Source: Microbacterium sp.
GTDB taxonomy: Bacteria > Actinomycetota > Actinomycetes > Actinomycetales > Microbacteriaceae
Length of the DNA stretch: 64,000 bases
Assembly (NCBI GenBank): GCA_029239635.1
Contig: JARBUN010000018.1
Location: 1-64,000 of the forward strand
Direction: 5' to 3'
Of this stretch, positions 17,067-26,751 are shown one piece after another. Within the stretch, counting starts at the first letter, position 1. Every line of letters starts with the position of its first letter. The notes under the pieces were generated by a model. The model was not told the DNA's origin, did not search any database, and was given only the letters and a program-made list of their open reading frames with translations. A program made the position numbers and the translations under genes.

Positions 17067-19898
17067 GTGCGGGTGCGGTTCTTCGGCGGGTTGAGCGTCG
17101 CCACGGATGACGGGGATGCCGTCGTGCCCGGGCGCGGCCAGCAGTCGCTGCTCCTGCGTCTCGCGGTGGATGCCGGCACCGCCGTCAGCACCCGCGCCCT
17201 GGCCGAGGACCTCTGGCCCCTCGACGCACCCGACGACCCGCGCGCCGCCCTGCAGTCGCTCGTGTCGCGCCTGCGCCGCGCGCTCCCCGCGGGATCGGTG
17301 TCGTCGACGCCCGGCGGGTATCGGCTCGACGTGGACCGCCGCGACGTCGACGTCGCGCACTTCCAGGATCTCGTGGCCGAGGCCCGCTCGACCGGCGACG
17401 CCGTCCGCGCCCGCGAGGCGCTGGCGCTGTGGACCGGCGATGTCTGGACCCCGGGCGAGGGCTTCGACTGGCTCGTCCGCGACCTGCTCGAGGACCGCGG
17501 GCACGCCGAGCGCCTCGCGGCGACGGCCACCGCCACGGCTCGTCCCGAGGCCGTCCCCGCCCCCGTGACGAGCCTGATCGGCCGCGGCGACGAGCTCGAC
17601 GCCATTCGGACGCGGCTCACCACCGACCGTCTCGTCACGATTCTCGGACCGGGCGGAGCGGGCAAGACCACCCTCGCCGTCGAGACCGCCCGCGGCCTCG
17701 CCGACGCGATCGTCGTCGAGCTGGCTCCCGCCGCCACCGGTGAGGTGTGGACCGCGATCGCCGGCGCCGTCGGGCGCGGCGTGCGCGTCCGCGAGACGAG
17801 CGGACCTCCCTCGACCTCGGCCGAGCGCGTCGCCGAGGCCGTCGCGGGCCGCGAGGTCGTCCTCGTGCTCGACAACTGCGAGCACGTGTCGCGCGAGGCC
17901 GCCGACGCCGCGCTGACCCTCCTCGGGATGAGCGGGGGCGTGCGCGTTCTGGCGACGAGCCGTGAGCCCCTCGGCATCCCCGGCGAAGCCTTCGTCGACC
18001 TCGGTCCCCTCCCACCCGCCGATGCGGACGCCCTGTTCGCGCGGCGCGTGCGATCGGCCCGGGGCACGGAACCGACGGCGGACGAGCACGACGTCGCCGC
18101 GCGGATCGTGCGCCGCCTCGACGGCCTCCCGCTGGCGATCGAACTCGCCGCCGCGCGCTCGCGCACCCTCACGCTCGCCGAGATCGACGCGGGCCTCGAC
18201 GACCGTTTCGCCCTCCTCTCGCGGGGGCCGCGCCTGAGTTCGGAACGCCATCGCACCCTGCGGGCCCTCATCGACTGGAGCTGGGACACCCTGACCGACG
18301 GCGAGCGGGTCGCCCTCCGCGCCGCGGCGGTGTTCCCCGACGGCATCGGCGCCTCCGACGCCCCTCAGGTGGCCGCGGCCTTCGACGTGGATGCCGACAC
18401 CTTCGACGCCCTGGTCGACCGCTCGCTCCTCACCCGGCGCGAGGGGCGCTTCCGCATGCTCGAGACCGTGCGGGAGTACGGGCTCGACCGGCTCCGCGCC
18501 GACGGCGACGAGACGCGCTTCCGTCGGACGGCCACGGACGTCCTCGCGGATCTCGCGGGCCGGTGGGAACGAGACGTGCGCGGCCCCGGCCTCCGGGCGG
18601 CCCTCGCGTGGTTCGACGAGAACGACGAGAACCTCACGTCCGCCCTGCGCGCGCTGGCCCGCGCCGACGACCGACGCGCCGGGGCACGGCTTCTGCGCAG
18701 CCTGCTCTGGCCCTGGGCGGTCCGCGAGCGCACCGACGACCTGCGCCGCGCGGTGGCCGACGTCGCCGACCCCGCGGCGCCCCTCGACGACGAGCCGACC
18801 ATCGTGGTCGAGGCGGTCGCCCTGTTCGCGGCCGCCTTCCCCGAGCCCGGGGGCGCGAGCGGCCTGTCGCCCGAGGCCTACCTCGCCCGTCGATGCGCGC
18901 TCGAGGAGGCGGCCCACGACCATCCGTCGGAGGTGACCGCGCTGGTCCCGCCGCTGTTGCGTCTCGCGGGCTCGGTCCTCGCCGCCGGAGACGGGGACGC
19001 CGCCCGCACCTGGCACGTCGACGTGACCGACGCCGAGCTGCGCGCCGCCCCGCCCTGGTCGCGAGCGATCCTGCACACCCTGCACGCGGGCGCGGCCCAG
19101 AACACCGGAGACACCGTCACCCTCGGCGTCGAGAGCGGACGGGCACTGGCGATGTTCACCGAGATCGGCGATCCCTGGGGCACCGGCTTCGCGAGCCAGT
19201 TGCACGCCGAGTGGCTCGTCCTCGAAGGGCGTCTCGACGAGGCCCTCGAGGTCACGGATCGCTCGAGCGAGGCGATCCGCGGGCTGAGCTCCGTGTCGGA
19301 CTTCCTTCAGCAGCGCGCGCAGGCCGTCGGCATCCTCCTCCGACTCGACCGCCACGACGAAGCGCGCGCCCGCGCCGACGAGATCGAGCGCCTGGCCGAG
19401 GCGGACGGATCCGTCCGCGCTCTGGCGCAGGCCGCCATGACCGCCGCGCACATCGGGGTGGCCGCCGGGAACGGGGATGCCGCCCTGGCGGCGGTCGAGC
19501 GCATCACGCTCGAGCCGGGCTTCCCCGACCAGTTCGTGGCCTGGCGCGATGCGCAGCGCGCCCAGGCCCTGCTCCTGCTCGACCGACACGACGAAGCCCA
19601 CGAGGCGCTTCGCTCTGCGCTCGCGCGTGCCGCGCAGTCACGGGACTTCCCCATCGTCGCCACCGTCCTGCTCACGGTCGCGGGCTGGAACGCCGCCACG
19701 GGCCGCCGCTCCTCCGCCGAAGAAGCTCTCGCCCGCGCCGCCGCGGTGCGGGGAGCCGCCGACGTCCGCGACCCCTTCCACGTGTGGATCCGGGAGCGCC
19801 TGGCCGCGCTGCCCGAGGATTCCACAACGGAGGGCCCCGGCATCCGGACGCCCCTCACGGACGTGGATGCCGAGGCCCTCGCGGCCCTGCTCGACTAG
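17067..19898 (+). CDS. BTAD / STAND-ATPase transcriptional regulator (AfsR/SARP-like)
   Basis: The protein is 943 aa. It begins with MRVRFFGGLSV, a SARP-type winged-helix N-terminus (VSTRALAEDLWPLDAPDDPRA), followed by a bacterial transcriptional activator domain that appears shortened (about residues 90-150). An NB-ARC/STAND ATPase comes next: P-loop GPGGAGKTT near 195, VLVLDNCEH near 270, ATSREPLGIPGE and GLPLAIELAAARS. The C-terminal half is TPR-like helical repeats. Such proteins integrate a signal and, after ATP binding, activate neighbouring genes. The adjacent convergent DrrAB-type exporter is a possible but unproven target. The stop codon overlaps the exporter permease stop by 4 bp (tail to tail). 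Confidence 0.9.
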   Translation: MRVRFFGGLSVATDDGDAVVPGRGQQSLLLRLAVDAGTAVSTRALAEDLWPLDAPDDPRAALQSLVSRLRRALPAGSVSSTPGGYRLDVDRRDVDVAHFQDLVAEARSTGDAVRAREALALWTGDVWTPGEGFDWLVRDLLEDRGHAERLAATATATARPEAVPAPVTSLIGRGDELDAIRTRLTTDRLVTILGPGGAGKTTLAVETARGLADAIVVELAPAATGEVWTAIAGAVGRGVRVRETSGPPSTSAERVAEAVAGREVVLVLDNCEHVSREAADAALTLLGMSGGVRVLATSREPLGIPGEAFVDLGPLPPADADALFARRVRSARGTEPTADEHDVAARIVRRLDGLPLAIELAAARSRTLTLAEIDAGLDDRFALLSRGPRLSSERHRTLRALIDWSWDTLTDGERVALRAAAVFPDGIGASDAPQVAAAFDVDADTFDALVDRSLLTRREGRFRMLETVREYGLDRLRADGDETRFRRTATDVLADLAGRWERDVRGPGLRAALAWFDENDENLTSALRALARADDRRAGARLLRSLLWPWAVRERTDDLRRAVADVADPAAPLDDEPTIVVEAVALFAAAFPEPGGASGLSPEAYLARRCALEEAAHDHPSEVTALVPPLLRLAGSVLAAGDGDAARTWHVDVTDAELRAAPPWSRAILHTLHAGAAQNTGDTVTLGVESGRALAMFTEIGDPWGTGFASQLHAEWLVLEGRLDEALEVTDRSSEAIRGLSSVSDFLQQRAQAVGILLRLDRHDEARARADEIERLAEADGSVRALAQAAMTAAHIGVAAGNGDAALAAVERITLEPGFPDQFVAWRDAQRAQALLLLDRHDEAHEALRSALARAAQSRDFPIVATVLLTVAGWNAATGRRSSAEEALARAAAVRGAADVRDPFHVWIRERLAALPEDSTTEGPGIRTPLTDVDAEALAALLD

Positions 19899-20694
19899 GC
19901 CTTGCGCATGTAGGCGCGCACCGTGAGCGGGGCGAAGACCGCCACGATCACCGCCGCACCGACGAGCGAGATGACCGCGTCGGACCCGAGGGTGCCGGAG
20001 TTGACGAGGTCGCGCACCGCGGTGACGAGGTGCGACACGGGGTTGGCATCCACGAACCACTGCAACCACGACGGCATCGTGTTCGCCGGGACGAACGCGT
20101 TGGAGAGGAACGTCAGCGGGAACAGGATGATCATCGAGATGCCCTGCACGCTGGACGCACTGCGGGCGATGACACCGAAGAAGGCGAAGATCCAGCTGAT
20201 CGCCCACGAGCACGCGATGACGAGCAGGCCCGCCGCGACCACGGCCCACAGGCCGCCCTCGGGCCGGAAGCCCATGATGTAGCCCATCGTGAAGGTCAGC
20301 GTCGTCGCGATCGCGTAGCGGACCGTGTCGGCCAGCAGAGCACCGGACAGCGGCGCGATGCGCGCGATCGGCAGCGACCGGAAGCGGTCGAACACGCCCT
20401 TGTCCATGTCTTCGCGCAGCTGCGTGCCGGTGACGACCGAGGTCGTGATGACGGTCTGCACGAGGATGCCGGGGATGATGATCGGCAGGTAGCTCTGCAC
20501 GTCTCCCGCGATCGCGCCGCCGAAGATGTAGGTGAACATCAGCGTGAACAGGATCGGCTGCACGGTCACGTCGATGAGCTGCTCGGGCGTGCGGCGGATC
20601 TTCAGCAGACCGCGGCCCGCCATCGTCAGGGTGTTCTGCACGGTCTGCGCGAGGCTCGCGGTGCGCGGGAGGTCGCGCTCGAGGGTGAGGGCGC

Positions 20695-20698
<4 letters not shown>
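19895..20698 (-). CDS. ABC-2 type exporter permease (DrrB-like)
   Basis: The 267-aa protein has about six membrane helices and the ABC-2 domain. An N-terminal amphipathic stretch is followed by VQPILFTLMFTYIFGGAIAG, and the signature loop includes DMDKGVFDRFRSLPIARIAP. DrrB-type proteins form the membrane channel of drug or lipid exporters paired with a DrrA ATPase. The ATPase gene is directly upstream with a 4-nt ATGA overlap (20695-20698). The permease looks complete; its partner does not, see the next entry. Confidence 0.92.
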
Positions 20699-21609
<911 letters not shown>

Positions 21610-21721
21610 GAGGACAGAATGCGCCGGGTGTGCTGTCGCGCTTCTGTCACGGCGGTGGGTGCGCTGTCAGGGCACTGTCAGGGCTGCATTCTCCGTTTCC
21701 GACCTCCACATCGGACCGCCG
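21610..21721. promoter_or_regulatory. Upstream region of the DrrAB-like genes with three CTGTCAnGG direct repeats
   Basis: CTGTCACGG (21644), CTGTCAGGG (21664) and CTGTCAGGG (21675) follow one another just upstream of the ATPase gene. They could be binding sites for a regulator. A -10-like CATTCT is at 21616-21621 (minus). Confidence 0.35.
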
Positions 21722-22574
21722 TCACCAACCCGGCGCGAGCAGGTGGGCCGTCCCCAGAGACTCCGCGTCGCCTCCCAGGGCGGCATCCGCCTCCGAACGA
21801 GCTCGGGTCCACGGCCCGGGTTCGTCGGGGCGCTGAGCGACCCACGGCAGAGCGGCGCCGTCCCGCGTGTCAACGATCGGTCCGCGTTCCGGGCCGAGAC
21901 GACGGAGTTCCTCCGCCCACCGTTCACCCCAGCGGCTCCAGCCGAGCCCCGCGATGATCGCTGCACCCACGCCGGGGCGGAGAGCCGCTTTCCAGACGTC
22001 ACCGCCGAAGATCGAGACGGTCACATCGCCGAGTTCGAATTCCGCGGTCACCCCCTCTGAGAACCTCACCGTCCCGGCCCACGAAGCCGAGTGTCGCCGC
22101 CCACAGGATCTCTTCCGGCTCCCCCGCCCGTTCCGCCAGGGTGAGGAGGTATCCGTCCGGCACCGCCGCGACCGTGAACCTGATCTCGCCGCCCGCGTCG
22201 GCGAGAGTGAGTGAGGTGATGTCGTGGTGGGGGCGGAACCTCGCCTGAGCCGCGAAGGCGACCAGGTCCGGATCGAGCACGATCTCGGATGCCACCGGCT
22301 CCGCCCATCCGTGGGATTCGAGGAATCCATAGGGGATGCGTGATCGGATCTCTCGGTCGAGGTATCTCAGCACGAGGGCGAGCTCCGAGTAGGGCGGCCA
22401 GCCCCCGTCCGCGGGCGTGATGGAGACCCCGCGCTCGCCCTGGTCTATGGAGAATCCGAAACTGCCGCGGTCGTAGTTGAAGCGGACCGGGAAGTAGTTG
22501 TAGATCTCGAAAACGACCGAGAACTCGACGTGACTATCGCTGTCGACGACGTCCTGAACAACGCACCGGCTCAC
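21722..22574 (-). pseudogene. Hypothetical protein of the T7SS toxin cassette, frameshifted (candidate immunity or accessory protein)
   Basis: The gene starts at GTG 22574, which overlaps the stop of the small gene upstream (GTGA). The first frame runs to about 22055 (HVEFSVVFEIYNYFPVRFN, then ILWAATLGFVGRDGEVL). Past a run of five G on the coding strand (plus 22051-22055) the sensible text continues in another frame: VTAEFELGDVTVSIFGGDVW, ending LGTAHLLAPGW. Removing one base gives 283 residues without a stop. No family was recognised. It is acidic, apparently soluble, without signal peptide, and ends the tightly packed cassette that begins with DUF6507 and the LXG-like toxin. An immunity or chaperone role is a guess from position. 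Confidence 0.6.
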
Positions 22575-22739
22575 CTGTCTCCGAAAGTGTCGCGCAGCGC
22601 GCGCACCATCTCGCGGGCGCGCTCCGTCGCGGCGCCTCCCGAGGAGGTGTCAGCTCGCACGCGGGTCACCTCCCTCGCCACCTCGTCGGCATGCCCTGCC
22701 GCGGTCACGGTGCCCCGGATCGAGCACAACCGCCGTCAT
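22571..22739 (-). pseudogene. Small helical protein of the toxin cassette, apparently frameshifted by one base
   Basis: This is a gap of 166 bp between two coupled genes. ATG 22739 lies one base after the previous stop. Its frame (MTAVVLDPG) stops early, but removing one base from the coding-strand G run (plus 22713-22716) gives an uninterrupted 55-residue protein continuing TVTAAGHADEVAREV and ending RALRDTFGDR, whose TGA overlaps the GTG of the next gene. The total length is 3n+1, as expected for one extra base. It looks like a small amphipathic helical protein similar in style to ESX-partner proteins; no family was recognised. Confidence 0.45.
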
Positions 22740-22740
22740 G

Positions 22741-23571
22741 TCAACCTCGGCCGTTCGCCAGCAACTGGGTATTCGTCAGAGCCTGTCCGGCCACACCCGC
22801 CACCTCGAAGACGCCGTAATCGACCATCACCGCAGAAAGTCGACCCGCGACGGCGGGGTCGTCCGTCAACAACTGCGCTCGAACAGTGGAACCCGTGACT
22901 TCCAGCACGCGGACCGGCACGCCGTCCAGCGCAGCGCGGAAGCTCAACTCATAGACTTCGCATTCGTTTGGTGACAGCGTGCGACTCCACGTCGCTCCAC
23001 GGTGCTGAACCCACCCATCGCCCCCGGGCTCCACGTAGGAGGTGATCTCTACATCACCGGGACGCACGTCAGCGGCATACTCCGTACCGTTCCAGACCGC
23101 GCGGGTCCCGACGTAACGAGAAGAGGGATGCCACTCCCGGACCGGGGGCACCCCCCTCGCCGCAATCCAGCCGCGCGCGGCCCCCTCGTACGCGGCGATG
23201 AACTCCTGTCGTCCGTCGTCGTGCACCCGCCACAGCTCGGCGCCGGGTGAGTACCGAGTGGTCGACAAGATCCACACGGGCACGATCGCCGATCTGACGG
23301 GCCGGAGGAATCCGCTCGGGTACGTGGGCCAAGGACGCTCTGCGTGTGGCGGTGCGGAGAGCATCGCGCACGCCGGAAGCGCGAAACGCACGACATCGAC
23401 CCACGGTTCCGCGCTCGGGGACACGCCGTACGCCTCTCGCAGAGTCGAGCCTGTCGAGAGGTCGCGGGCTGCCCCCGCCTCGACGACGAATCCGCCGACC
23501 TGGGAGTATCCACGTTCCCGTATGAGCTGCGACATCCCGGGATGCAGCAGCTTCTGCAGGACAGAGGTCAC
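22741..23571 (-). CDS. Hypothetical protein of the T7SS toxin cassette sharing a motif with the toxin C-terminus
   Basis: The protein is 276 aa. GTG 23571 is chosen because it overlaps the upstream stop (GTGA). The middle contains GAELWRVHDDGRQEFIAAY followed by GWIAARG. This matches the last 35 residues of the toxin upstream (GAEVWEVLDDGTQRLFAVL, then GEWIPVG). The rest is mixed alpha/beta with no signal peptide, and I recognise no family. Sharing a module with the toxin suggests either an immunity protein that mimics a toxin surface or a diverged toxin fragment. The local base composition is less G/C-rich than in flanking genes. Confidence 0.65.
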   Translation of the reverse strand: MTSVLQKLLHPGMSQLIRERGYSQVGGFVVEAGAARDLSTGSTLREAYGVSPSAEPWVDVVRFALPACAMLSAPPHAERPWPTYPSGFLRPVRSAIVPVWILSTTRYSPGAELWRVHDDGRQEFIAAYEGAARGWIAARGVPPVREWHPSSRYVGTRAVWNGTEYAADVRPGDVEITSYVEPGGDGWVQHRGATWSRTLSPNECEVYELSFRAALDGVPVRVLEVTGSTVRAQLLTDDPAVAGRLSAVMVDYGVFEVAGVAGQALTNTQLLANGRG

Positions 23572-24002
23572 CTCGTCACCATGGGATGTTTCGTGGTCTC
23601 CACCCGTACATCCTCCACCTCGGACGGAGGGACGGTCGCCGACCACCCGTCGTTCTGGTTTCCGTCGAATCCCGCGGCGACAGCTTCATCGGGGCAGTTG
23701 CCGAGGTATCGGATCGCGACCTTCCCCCCGGACCGCGGCACGACTCCCTCGACACGGACCGACGTTCCTCGCCAGCGCCCGGTGACCTCCTGAGAGTATC
23801 GCGCGGTCAGCACGTCACGAGGAAGCGCGACCCACGGTTGGTCACCACCCGCGCTGAAGTCCTGCGCATCGGGGAACGTATCGATGGTGGGGGGCACATC
23901 TGTGTAGACACGAACGAAACCGTCGCCCCCCGACTGGCGGCGATATCGGCGGCCTCGGTACTCGAAGAACGTCTCACTGACGGGAATGGTCACCCTGCTC
24001 AC
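23568..24002 (-). CDS. Hypothetical protein immediately downstream of the LXG-like toxin (candidate immunity protein)
   Basis: The protein is 144 aa. GTG 24002 overlaps the toxin stop (GTGA), and the stop at 23568 overlaps the next GTG. The sequence begins SRVTIPVSETFFEYRGRRYR and is predominantly beta, with FVRVYTDVPPTIDTF, RGTSVRVEGVVPRSGG and KVAIRYLGNCPDEAVAAGF. There is no membrane segment. Position directly after a polymorphic toxin and translational coupling are the classic setting of an immunity gene, but sequence alone does not prove it. Confidence 0.7.
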   Translation of the reverse strand: MSRVTIPVSETFFEYRGRRYRRQSGGDGFVRVYTDVPPTIDTFPDAQDFSAGGDQPWVALPRDVLTARYSQEVTGRWRGTSVRVEGVVPRSGGKVAIRYLGNCPDEAVAAGFDGNQNDGWSATVPPSEVEDVRVETTKHPMVTR

Positions 24003-26344
24003 CCCACCGGGATCCACTCGCCACCCCGCAGAACCGCGAACAGCCTTTGTGTGCCGTCATCGAGCACCTCCCACACCTCCGCGCCTTCCCTCATCTCGAC
24101 ATCGCGTGCGCGGTACTCCGGGATGATGTCATCTCCGGACTTGAGGAAGCCATTGCCGGTGAATGGCGGACTGTAGTGGTCGACCGACCCGTCTCCTCCC
24201 ATCGAGCTATGCAGCTGCGGGTTGATCGACCCGGACGTGTCGATGTCCTGCTGGAACCGCAGAACGAACGACGACCGATCATCGGGGAGGAAGTTCGTAC
24301 CCGGGTAGTCGAGACGGAGCGACCGGTAGAAGTCGGTGGGATTGGTGAGGTGAGACGTGTCCTCGACCACAGAGACGGAACCGGTGACACGGTCGGTGTT
24401 GTTGAGCACCATGTTCTCGCCCTGTCCCAGGACGAGTTCGACGGAGCCGTCGGGCTGGGTCGCGAAGTGCGGCTGATCCAGGACCTTCTGGTACACCGTG
24501 TCCGGAGTGAGCTTTTGAGTCAGGTCGTCACGCAGATCATTGACGATGTTCTTCTCCGCAGGCGTGAGCGTGTCGATCGGCCGATTGATCAAGTCGACGA
24601 ACTGGTCGTGGGTCACACCGTGTCGTTGGAGCAGCGTGCTATCGATGCGACTCGTCCCCAGATCTTCCGGGGCGTACTTCGAGACGTGATCCGATCCGTC
24701 CATCAACGAGTACTCGCGCCCGCGAGGCCCGCGCCCTGTCCCTGAGCCCTCGAGCCCGGGGTCTGCCCCGGGCGGGCCGTCAGAGTGCGACCCTGGCGTC
24801 CCGTCCGTGTCACGAACACCGGGCCGCTCGTGTGGCAAGCCCCCGTCGCCGTCCCCGAGGTGGAGATGCTGAACGTCGGGGTCGCCCGCGTGCACGCGCG
24901 GAACATCCGCATCCGGGCGGACGAGGTGGTCGCCGCCGCGGATGTCGTCGAGCAGCGTCCCACCGTCGTCGAGCGGACTCCGGCCGAGAGTGCTCGCGAG
25001 GTCGTCCTGAGCGCCACCGAACTTCGCCAGGTCGTCGGCGAGGCCGCCGGGGCGAAGGGGAGAGCTGCCGAGATCGAGGCCGCGATCACCCGTCCCAACG
25101 CGGCCGACGTCGTCACCGAGACCCTCCGCCCCGCGCCCGCCCTTCAACCCGTCGAGGAGCGCCCCGCCGCCCTTGGTGGGGAGAACGAGCGTCGCGATGT
25201 TGAAGAGCGAGGTTCCGGCGGTAGCGCCGGGGTCTTTGCCCCAGTCCGACCATCCTTCGCCCCACTGATCGGGCGACGCGTTCCACCACTCCTCCGGCGC
25301 GTGGTAGCCCACGAAGCTGCCGAACAGGTCGATGTACGACCGGTACGAGTCGCGCATCCACTGCTGCTGCCACTCGAGGAACCCCGTGTCGGCGCCTTTC
25401 GCCTTCAGGTCCGCGATCTGCCCGGGTGCCACGACCTCCGTCATCACGGGCGCCATGAAGCCCATCGAGACGCCGGTCACCAGATGACCGAGCCCCATCC
25501 ACGACTGCCCCCAGCCGGAGAGCCAGTCGCCGCCGCGGTCCGCCGCGCCCTGGAAGTCGCCGGACAGCATGTCGCCGACCATGCCCCAGGCCGGCGGGGG
25601 CCAGCTCTTGAAGTCGTAGCCGCCGACCAGCATGCCGAGGCCGCCGACCATGTCCCAGGCGCCGTTGAGAACGCCACCGGTGAAGTGCATCGGAAAGCCG
25701 ATCGTCTTCTCGGCGCACGACTCCTCGCGCGGCGACGCGCTGCCCCAGTCGGTTTGAAGATTGTCGGGAGCCGTGGTCGCAGCCGGTGCGACGGCGTTCG
25801 TCGACAGCCCGGCCGAGCGGCGGATGGCGTTCGCGAGGTCCTCGTTCGCGACGCGCAGCTGCTCGCCGAGGAGGTAGCCCTGGTCGACGAGGTCCGCGTT
25901 GCGCTGAACCATGTCGGGGTCTTCCCACCAGTTGTCGACGGGAACGGCCATGAAGCTCACGGCGAGGTTGTTCGTCCAGGTCACGCGCGAGGCGAAGTTG
26001 TTCGCCTCGACCACGAACGCCTCGGCGTCGGTCCGCAGGTCGGCCAGCCGGGTGAGGATCGGCTGCACCGTCGTCACCCAGTCGGTGAGCGCGCTCGCGA
26101 CCGCGGTCAGGTCGCCGCCGACGCGGTCGGAGGCGTCGCGCACGGGGTTCATCGCGACGTAGACCGACTCCGCGCCCGTCGATTCATAGGACGCCGGCAG
26201 GGTCGACCACGACGAGGCCACATCCGTCCCGGCCTGCTGGATCGAGCCGCCGCGGGACGAGATGTCGGCGGCCGCCTGGCTCACCCCGGCGAGGTCGAGG
26301 TCGTGGCCCGGGAGCTTCGAGGGATCGATGAGACCGTGCGACAT
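23999..26344 (-). CDS. T7SS-associated polymorphic toxin with WXG/LXG-like N-terminal domain
   Basis: The protein is 781 aa. ATG 26344 shares a base with the stop of the DUF6507-like gene (TGATG). Residues 1-200 are long helices of WXG100/LXG type (VSQAAADISSRGGSIQQAG). A middle region rich in Trp and Gly (GDMLSGDFQGAADRGGDWLS) is followed by an Asp/Gly/His-rich linker (about 480-560). The C-terminal ~200 residues contain FYRSLRLDYPGTNF, YSPPFTGNGFLKSGDD, IIPEYRARDVEMREG and GAEVWEVLDDG. They are probably the toxic domain, of a family I cannot name; an ADP-ribosyltransferase-like fold is one possibility. The protein is likely exported with the small DUF6507 partner through the EccC-containing machine. 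Confidence 0.75.
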   Translation of the reverse strand: MSHGLIDPSKLPGHDLDLAGVSQAAADISSRGGSIQQAGTDVASSWSTLPASYESTGAESVYVAMNPVRDASDRVGGDLTAVASALTDWVTTVQPILTRLADLRTDAEAFVVEANNFASRVTWTNNLAVSFMAVPVDNWWEDPDMVQRNADLVDQGYLLGEQLRVANEDLANAIRRSAGLSTNAVAPAATTAPDNLQTDWGSASPREESCAEKTIGFPMHFTGGVLNGAWDMVGGLGMLVGGYDFKSWPPPAWGMVGDMLSGDFQGAADRGGDWLSGWGQSWMGLGHLVTGVSMGFMAPVMTEVVAPGQIADLKAKGADTGFLEWQQQWMRDSYRSYIDLFGSFVGYHAPEEWWNASPDQWGEGWSDWGKDPGATAGTSLFNIATLVLPTKGGGALLDGLKGGRGAEGLGDDVGRVGTGDRGLDLGSSPLRPGGLADDLAKFGGAQDDLASTLGRSPLDDGGTLLDDIRGGDHLVRPDADVPRVHAGDPDVQHLHLGDGDGGLPHERPGVRDTDGTPGSHSDGPPGADPGLEGSGTGRGPRGREYSLMDGSDHVSKYAPEDLGTSRIDSTLLQRHGVTHDQFVDLINRPIDTLTPAEKNIVNDLRDDLTQKLTPDTVYQKVLDQPHFATQPDGSVELVLGQGENMVLNNTDRVTGSVSVVEDTSHLTNPTDFYRSLRLDYPGTNFLPDDRSSFVLRFQQDIDTSGSINPQLHSSMGGDGSVDHYSPPFTGNGFLKSGDDIIPEYRARDVEMREGAEVWEVLDDGTQRLFAVLRGGEWIPVG

Positions 26345-26703
26345 CAGTACGGCACCGATCCGCCGTGGTGCCCGAAGGCCGCGGCATCCGGGGTCCAGGC
26401 CGACGCGGCGAGCGCCTGCGTCGTCGTCGCCATCTCGATGTCCCCCGCCGTGACGGCGTTGGTGGCGTCGATGACGGCCTGCCGCGCGCTCGGGATCCGC
26501 TGCTGGATGAGGGTGAGGTCGGGCGTTTGGGCTTCGACGAAGGCTTGCATCGCCTCGGCGACCTCGGCGGACCGGGTGCCGGCGACCGCCGCCGACAGCT
26601 GATCGGACAGGCCGGCGAGAGCCGTCACGAGCGAGGTCGCCGCCGTATCGACCCCGGTGAGAACCTGCTGCACCCCATCGGGGGACACACGCCATCCGGT
26701 CAT
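26344..26703 (-). CDS. DUF6507-like small T7SS partner protein
   Basis: The 119-aa protein starts at ATG 26703, with GAGGTGG 4 nt upstream and a good -10 (TATCAT) further up. It begins MTGWRVSPDGVQQVL and continues as a helical hairpin of about 100 residues (VTALAGLSDQLSAAVAGT, QTPDLTLIQQRIPSARQAVI), without cysteines or a signal peptide. This matches the DUF6507 type, small ESX-like proteins encoded before LXG-type toxins in actinobacteria. It probably pairs with the toxin N-terminus for secretion. It shares one base with the toxin start and is divergent from the DUF6177-like gene. Confidence 0.75.
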   Translation of the reverse strand: MTGWRVSPDGVQQVLTGVDTAATSLVTALAGLSDQLSAAVAGTRSAEVAEAMQAFVEAQTPDLTLIQQRIPSARQAVIDATNAVTAGDIEMATTTQALAASAWTPDAAAFGHHGGSVPY

Positions 26704-26730
26704 CGTCCACCTCTGCTTTCGACCTCGACC

Positions 26731-26736
26731 ATGATA
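26731..26736 (-). promoter_or_regulatory. -10 box TATCAT of the toxin cassette, in a 48-bp divergent gap
   Basis: TATCAT on the minus strand is 27 nt before the DUF6507-like ATG. It is the closest match to consensus in the window. The divergent gene starts only 48 bp away, so the two promoters must overlap. Confidence 0.55.
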
Positions 26737-26751
26737 GGAAACGTGGTCGAT

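Noticed and set aside
21722-26703. Recently integrated genomic island with att sites
   Set aside because: Base composition is only mildly lower in the toxin end; no integrase, tRNA or flanking direct repeats were found.
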